Assembly: GCA_029204225.1 (NCBI GenBank)
Contig: CM055103.1
Span: 2,370,406-2,434,405, forward strand
Reading direction: 5' to 3'
Length of the DNA: 64,000 nt
DNA from: Diphasiastrum complanatum
Taxonomy: Eukaryota; Streptophyta; Lycopodiopsida; Lycopodiales; Lycopodiaceae
The position numbers were made by a program, and so were the translations under genes. Below the pieces are notes generated by a model. It was not told the DNA's origin and searched no databases. It worked only from the letters and a program-made list of their open reading frames with translations. Position 1 is the stretch's first letter; each line of letters starts with the position of its first letter. Positions 57,256 through 64,000 of this stretch are shown piece by piece.

Positions 57256-57710
57256 ATGCACGATAATGTGCCAAAACATCGAGAGGACCGCCTAAGGGAT
57301 CTCCCTTGTCGAGTTCCCTCAACAGAATAAATGATGGTAACATCACCAGTACAAGAAGCATGACTAAAGTATAAAGGAGAACTTTTAAAATAGAAGCAAC
57401 ACTCCAAAGGAATGAGCATGGCAAGTGTATCCTGAGCATCACGAAGATTTTGAAAGATAGCCGCTCGAAAAACATAGAGCACACCCAAATTGAAACATAA
57501 AAAGATGAGCATGAAATGCTTCCCGAAATTGGAAACAAAATGTCCTTGCCACTAACCTATATAAACATTCACCTACAACAATTGGACGCACACCACCAGA
57601 GGCTTTATCCAATGCTAAAAGACGAGTGGCACCTAAAATATGAGCAAGTGAAGGAGGGATCTGCCCAGATGCAATGAAGGAACACACCTTGAAAGTCCAC
57701 TTTTGTAAGT
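57256..57710 (-). pseudogene. Non-LTR RT fragment, palm/finger part
   Basis: The minus frame 57687-57439 has QIPPSLAHILGATRLLALDK and GGVRPIVVGECLYRLVARTF. After a frameshift comes EGTRQG with RELDKGDPLGGPLDVLAHYRAL in the overlapping frame (RQGDPLGGxLFxLAH in the family). This is typical of a LINE-type or retroplasmid-like RT common in non-seed plants and algae (recalled). It is a different lineage from the TC-tailed LINEs. It resumes at 52974 after removal of the Copia insertion. Confidence 0.75.
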
Positions 57711-59244
57711 TTAATATATCTGTGCGAACTATATGCTAATTATTTTTTTTTGGGGATTAGATCTTATATACCCAACTTGCACATAAAGCTTCATAGTTCA
57801 ACTATTAAGATTCATTAGATTTTAGGGGTCTTAATCTAATGGTGAGCACTCACTTTACCTTGTGCTTTTTTTATTCCAAAAGATAGTATATAAGGATGGA
57901 GGGCCAACGACCTATCTCCACCTTCTTTCTCTCTTTCTCATTCATGATGGGTGACTCTTGCCTTCTTGAAGAGGCGTTGGTTTGCAACAAAGAGTGGATA
58001 ATCAAGGCCACACTTGAGCGCTGAAGCGCACTCCCTTCCAATGGATTTTGGTGCGCATTTCATACACTTGATAAGCATCCAACTGGATGTTGGCCAACGA
58101 TCTAATTTCTCTTTCAATGAATGATTACTTTGCCTCTATGATGAAAGCGTTGGTTCTTTGGTTGATATAAGCATTGCTTCTTTGGTTGATATAAGCAAGG
58201 ATTAAACCTATTGCTTGCTGTCTCTGAAATGGAATAGGTGGCAATAACAACTGTTCGTTGTCTTGCAATCATTTTATGTATGATTTAGCATCACACTTTG
58301 TGCTTTTACTAGTGCTACCAGATAGAATAGATATGCGCATGTTTATGCTTTATTTTTCACAACATATTGGTCGTTGTTCGCACGATTATCACACACTATA
58401 TTGTAGTTACTGACCAGCGCAGGATCACTGTCCTCTTGTATCAAATAAGCTAATTTCTTGATGATGAATGCTCCCATGCATACACTATATGGGCGCCCTC
58501 GTTCTACATGGTTACAACAAGTAGCATAATCTACCACACCAAATAAGATCAACTCTCATGTAGTAAGGCATTGCCAACAAAGTCTTTCAAAAGGTATGAA
58601 CTCTTACTGACCTCTTTATTCGGCATTGTTTGTGTACAATAAAGCAAAACATAGGTATGGCAAAGAACGTACGATTATTGCTTAGTATCGGTTTCTTAGT
58701 GACTAAGAAACACGTTGCTCTTGAAGAATAAACACTCCACATGTATTATGGCTTGTCTCGAAACATTGTATTTTCAAAAAGATGTATGATGACGACTTTG
58801 GCTCGATAATCATAATGATATTAGGACTTGTGCCAAAACCAAGTGGAAGTAACGATCATGTCGACCTCTCAAGAGGAATCTACCACACATATTCAGGTAT
58901 GACTCCAAAAGAAACTTTATTTACTTGGATAAAATTGTATGTATGATGATATGGAATAATAAAATCCTTTATATTCCATAACCGCTTAAGATTATGTGAA
59001 ATGCTAGATGTGTACTCTATGACATTTCGTAAGACGCTTTATGTAACTAATAAAGTACAAAAAAAAACTATGCGGGAACAAGTGATCGTCCAAAATTAAT
59101 AACATATCATACCACAAATATAAAACCCTATATAAGAAACCCTACCTACATAAGTGGTAATAACCCTTGCTCATATTCACAAGATAAAGTGTATGTATAG
59201 TGGAACTGGAAAGCATGGATATGCTAAGTACCTACCACACTCGT
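57711..59244. other. No gene recognised
   Basis: AT-rich. There is a TATA-like AGTATATAAGG near 57885 followed by pyrimidine-rich sequence, and a short tandem duplication at about 58155-58200 (TTCTTTGGTTGATATAAGCA twice). It might be the promoter or LTR part of the unclassified element to its right, but there is no proof. Confidence 0.3.
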
Positions 59245-59900
59245 ACTAGTCTTTGGAGTCACTATGGTACGGAACTACCCTGATACCTACGAGAACATAC
59301 ACACTTTCACTTGTTGCCTCAAAATAAAATAATGGACTATAGCAAAGTATTATGTTACAGCTTTTTGACATCTTAACGTGATGAATCGGTGTAATGTTTG
59401 GTTAACCTGAATGGCATGGATTTGCCCAGGGCAGCTTGAACGACATGGATTTGCCCAAGCATTTGTACATAGGGTCCATTAGGTAACAATAAACTTCACC
59501 AGTACCTATGGGTGCAGAATGGCATGGATATGTCTTGTTATCGACCTCTATGACCAAACTACACCTTTTCCACGTATTGTGATTAATTAAGGCTTCATTA
59601 GTGTAAAGCTATGTAAATATTATTTAACTATAGGATTGCTTGCCTTATACTGATCAGCATGGTGGATGCCTTGATACGGTGATATTAGGGCAAGGCCTAC
59701 GATTTGATAGAATGTTTGGTAGGGAAGATTGGACTAATGAATGTTATCTTTATTTAAGTTGATCATGAATCTTGTTTCGGACATGGATGACAACTGATGC
59801 TCAGCTATGACACTTGTCTTTCTCACTGAACTAACTCGTGCAATTGTATTTTGTGGGATGGTGGCAGGTACCAGCTGAGTATCTTCACTTTATGGTGCTT
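59245..59900 (+). repeat. Long direct repeat, copy 1
   Basis: Starts ACTAGTCTTTGG and ends near CTTCACTTTATGGTG. It matches 63390-63990 at roughly 85% by eye, with a 65-bp block (about 59802-59866) that copy 2 lacks. The spacing is 4.1 kb. The pair could be LTRs of an old unclassified retroelement, or a dispersed repeat. TG/CA ends are not apparent. Confidence 0.75.
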
Positions 59901-59990
59901 TGTATTGTAAGTTTTTTTCAGCTTCATTTACGAAAGGATTCAAAGGATTTGGTCGTGACTTGTTCAAGAGTGACTATGTGAAATCTGTGT

Positions 59991-61090
<1,100 letters not shown>

Positions 61091-61095
61091 ACCTG

Positions 61096-61915
61096 TGTGA
61101 GAAATTGGCAAAAATCTAGCTTGGTATTTTTTATGATAGAAGTTTGTAAGTGAATCTCACATGTGTGGAGGATGTTCCCACGTGTGGAGAATTGTAAAGT
61201 AAATCAAAATGTTTGATATAGGGGTCTCATAGAATTTCATAGTCAAGCATTTAGGTGTAGGATGTTGATAGGGTCAAATTTGGCATAGATGGCAAATTAT
61301 CCATTTCCACTTGTAATGCCAATATTGAGCCAAAATAGAGCCAAACTTGTGCCAATTAGAGTGTAGACAAGTGTCATGCTTTTGTTTGATGAAGCTTAAG
61401 AGGTCCAATAGGATTTAGAGGTGGAACCTTGTGAGGTCCAATAGAAAATTGAGGTGTGCTTGAATATAGTCCAATAGAATTTAGAGGTGCATGGATCAAT
61501 GGTCCAATAGGATTAAGAGGTGGCAAAGTGTGATCCAATCATAGTTAAGCATAGTGGTAGCTCATGAATCTATTAGTATCATTGTACTCCTCCTTTTGGA
61601 TCTAATTGATTTTGAGATTGAGTGGATTTTGAGTGTCATTGAATTTCTAGCTTTCTCTCTCTACCCGAGAGCTCATGATGGTTTTTCTCTCTCTACCCGA
61701 GGAGAGCAGCTTGTTTTTACTTGGAATACTTTTGGAACACTTCCCACACATGTGAGTGAGAGTTGGAAGTGATTGAATGCATGTAGTAGTGTGTTTTTGC
61801 CATAGAATCAAAGATAGATCTTGAATCTCAATCTAGTCTTGATCTTGGTGCATCTACACACCTTAGGAGATCACAAGTACATGTTGTGGACAGTCCACAC
61901 GTGTGAAATTCAACA
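61096..61915 (+). mobile_element. Solo LTR (820 bp)
   Basis: TGAGAAATTGG ... GAAATTCAACA, flanked by the 5-bp duplication acctg (61091-61095 and 61916-61920). Its first bases (GAAATTGGCAAAAATCTAGCTTG) and its CACATGTGTGG block resemble the LTR of the Copia at 52975, so it is likely a relative that lost its interior by LTR recombination. The start could be placed two bases earlier (TGTGAG), but then the duplication is imperfect. Confidence 0.8.
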
Positions 61916-61920
61916 ACCTG

Positions 61921-63389
61921 GGCCAGGATTAGAGGCCATTTTGAAACTGGGTTTTATAGGATGAACTTAAGCCCATATCTGGAACTGGAAAAGACCTTTT
62001 GCCAAATGTTGTTTTGGTGATAAATGCAAGAACAATTCCTCTATTATCTAATTTGACCACGTTGTATGGTTTATGATAAACGACCTTGGTAAGTTTTTCT
62101 CTGGCGCTTCCTCACATACTCACATCAACGCCTTTTTCCTTTGGTTACACAAATCAGCAAGAGATGTTGTGAAAGCCCATATTACCTTCCTCTACCGTTT
62201 AGGTAGTATATGATCAATGCCTCCATAGAGCTATCACTTGATCCGTCATGTAAACTCCTTTCCAAACTTGGTGATGCCCAAAATATACGGGAGATTGAAA
62301 GACTATTCAAAAAATCAAGTTTTTCAATTCTTCAAGACATATACTTTCTGAATTTCAAGCTTTTAACCTCAACAATCCAAGCTCAGTGGTATCAGGAAGT
62401 GGCAACAAGAAAAAGAAATATCTACCATTCAGAGGCAAAGGTGGACAAAGCAACAGTGGAAAGGAAGATCTACCAGTAAAAAAACTTAACTTTTACAGAG
62501 ATTGACCATTGTGCAAGACAAAGAGGAAATAAAAAGGTGCTTGTCATCAATGCGGTAAAGTAGATCCAGCTTAGCAATCAAAGCAATAAAGGGAAGACAT
62601 TTTTGCATTTACGTTACTGTAATATGAGTTTTGAGAATATCAATGTCAAGCAGTTATTTGTCGAAACCTTACTTTATATATTTGGTTCTATTGATGAATT
62701 CTATGATGACATTGTCTTTGGATGGACTTATTTGCTGCACACTAAAACACTTTGATATAAACCCTATGATATTGTGACTTCAGCTTTAATGATTCGACTA
62801 CTTGCTGTTGTCTTACAAGTAAACGTTTAAAAGAGTTTGTTTCAAAAGAATTTATGCATGTTATTTCAACGGATTGCAACATTGTTTACAACAAACTACT
62901 AAGGAAAGACTTATGTAAAGGTTTGAATCATATTGCTTTACGCCATTCCAACATTAACGAAATTGCTCCAGAACTATATTAAGGTTGGTTAAGATTAGCG
63001 ACATTATACCTTTTTACAAAAACATTGATCTGGATACTCAAGAAGAACACGCACGGCTTTGCAAAGACATGGCTTTAGATTACTTGAAAAACACTAAATG
63101 GCTACACTACAACTCCTTAACTAGGAATCGTCTTAAAAGTGCTATGAGTGAGTTTAATTGGATTACTTCCCAGTTATATGTTAATGGTATAGATAAAGTG
63201 CAACACAAGCCTTGCTTTATGTGTATTTAGTTCATCAGAAGTCTTGCCTTACAAAGATTATCTAGCCCAGACTTTGCTCCGTTCCCCAATAATACTGATA
63301 ATTCAATCGAAACCTCCAAATGCAATAAAGACGTCTTTTGACAATACTATACCAGACGATATTTATATTATGTACATTCAAATCCCACA
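61921..63389 (+). other. Unrecognised ORF remnants of an unclassified element
   Basis: Three + stretches: 62210-62479 (INASIELSLDPSCKLLSKLG, NIREIERLFKKSSFSILQD, TIQAQWYQEVATRKRN), about 62600-62760 (HLRYCNMSFENINVKQLF, EFYDDIVFGWTYLLHT) and 62985-63230 (EEHARLCKDMALDYLKNTKW, SLTRNRLKSAMSEFNW, QHKPCFMC). They have stops between them and are AT-rich. I do not recognise the family. The arrangement, with direct repeats outside and a solo LTR and TC tract nested inside, suggests one old mobile element of about 4.7 kb. Confidence 0.4.
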
Positions 63390-63990
63390 ACTAGTCTTTG
63401 GGGTCAGTATGGTACGGAACTACCTTGATACCTACGAGAACGTACACACTTTCACTTGCTGCATCAAAACAAAATAATGGACTATAGCAAAGTATTATGT
63501 TACAGCTGTTTGGCAACTTAATGCGATGAATCAGTATAATATCTGGTTAACCTGAATGACAAGGATTTGTTCAAGGCAACTTGAACGACATGGATTTGCC
63601 CAAGAATTTGTACATAGGGTCCATTAGGTAATAATTTCACCAATACTGATGGTTGCAAAATGGCATGGATATACCATGTCACCGACCTCTATGACCAAAC
63701 TACACCTTATCCACGTGTTGTGAGTGAGTAAGGCTTCATTAGTGTAAAACTATGTAAATATTATTTAACTATAGGATTATTTGCCTTATACTAATCAGGA
63801 TGGCGGATGCCTTGATACGGTGATATCAGGACAGGACCTACGATTTAATAGAATGCTTGTAGGGAAGATCGGACTAATGAATGTTATCTTTATTTAAGCT
63901 GATAATTAATCTTGTTTCGGACATGGATGACAACTGATTGTGGCAGGTAACAGTTGAGTATCCTAAAACTTGCTTCACTTTATGGTGTTT
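63390..63990 (+). repeat. Long direct repeat, copy 2
   Basis: Partner of 59245-59900. Similarity fades about ten bases before the window ends, so the true right boundary may lie outside. Confidence 0.75.
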
Positions 63991-64000
63991 ATGTGAATCT

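Overview
The window is a stretch of a large, transposon-rich nuclear plant genome. The evidence is TGGTATCAGAGC primer-binding sites (the initiator-Met tRNA type used by plant Copia and Gypsy elements), a hAT transposon of plant type, long TE-filled introns, and a host gene matching the plant SR-rich CCCH zinc-finger family (Arabidopsis C3H38/C3H55-like). The very large introns, the many LINEs with (TC)n tails and an RT of the RQGDPLGG/ADDTHIV kind fit a non-flowering land plant (fern, lycophyte, bryophyte or conifer) better than a compact angiosperm. That is inference; I cannot name the species.

One host gene runs across most of the window on the + strand. Four exons join in frame: 6625-6948, 7861-8473, 34092-36138 and 48713-48742. 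They give about 1003 codons of a 5'-partial protein. It has an acidic/Ser-rich N-terminal part, an RS domain, one CCCH finger, a proline-rich middle and a conserved C-terminal helical domain ending GYLDKYVKP. Its introns are 0.9 kb, 25.6 kb and 12.6 kb, and the last two are almost entirely transposons. A second possible last exon lies at 36268-36363.

Layout. 1-5060: broken LINE, Copia and hAT pieces, probably inside an upstream intron of the same gene. 5061-6624: no gene seen. 6625-8473: exons. 8474-15177: a decayed Ty3/Gypsy element whose LTR is split by a young RT-less Copia element (9344-13120, TSD gaata). 15178-26082: a head-to-tail array of six LINE copies, all on +, most starting exactly where the previous copy's (TC)n tail ends; one copy carries ORF1 only. 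26083-33403: Copia fragments and an antisense Copia with an RT deletion. 34092-36138: the main exon. 36364-48712: intron with an antisense Copia 3' half (LTR 38847-39194, itself hit by a 467-bp GC-rich insertion) and a complete-ended hAT element (42190-46971, 8-bp TSD atgtgtat) that carries two nested LINE 3' fragments. 48743-52895: downstream sequence and a Gypsy fragment. 52896-57700: a non-LTR RT fragment split by a young, coding-defective Copia (52975-57255, TSD atgca). 57700-64000: an unclassified region with long direct repeats, a 194-bp TC tract, unrecognised ORFs and a solo LTR (61096-61915, TSD acctg).

The most interesting signal is the LINE family. Its copies end in a conserved hairpin, then TTAATAAAG, then (TC)n instead of poly(A). 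The hairpin stem shows paired changes between subfamilies, and seven LINE 5' ends abut a TC tract on the same strand. This suggests a LINE that uses TC/GA microsatellites as both tail and landing site, and so builds tandem chains.
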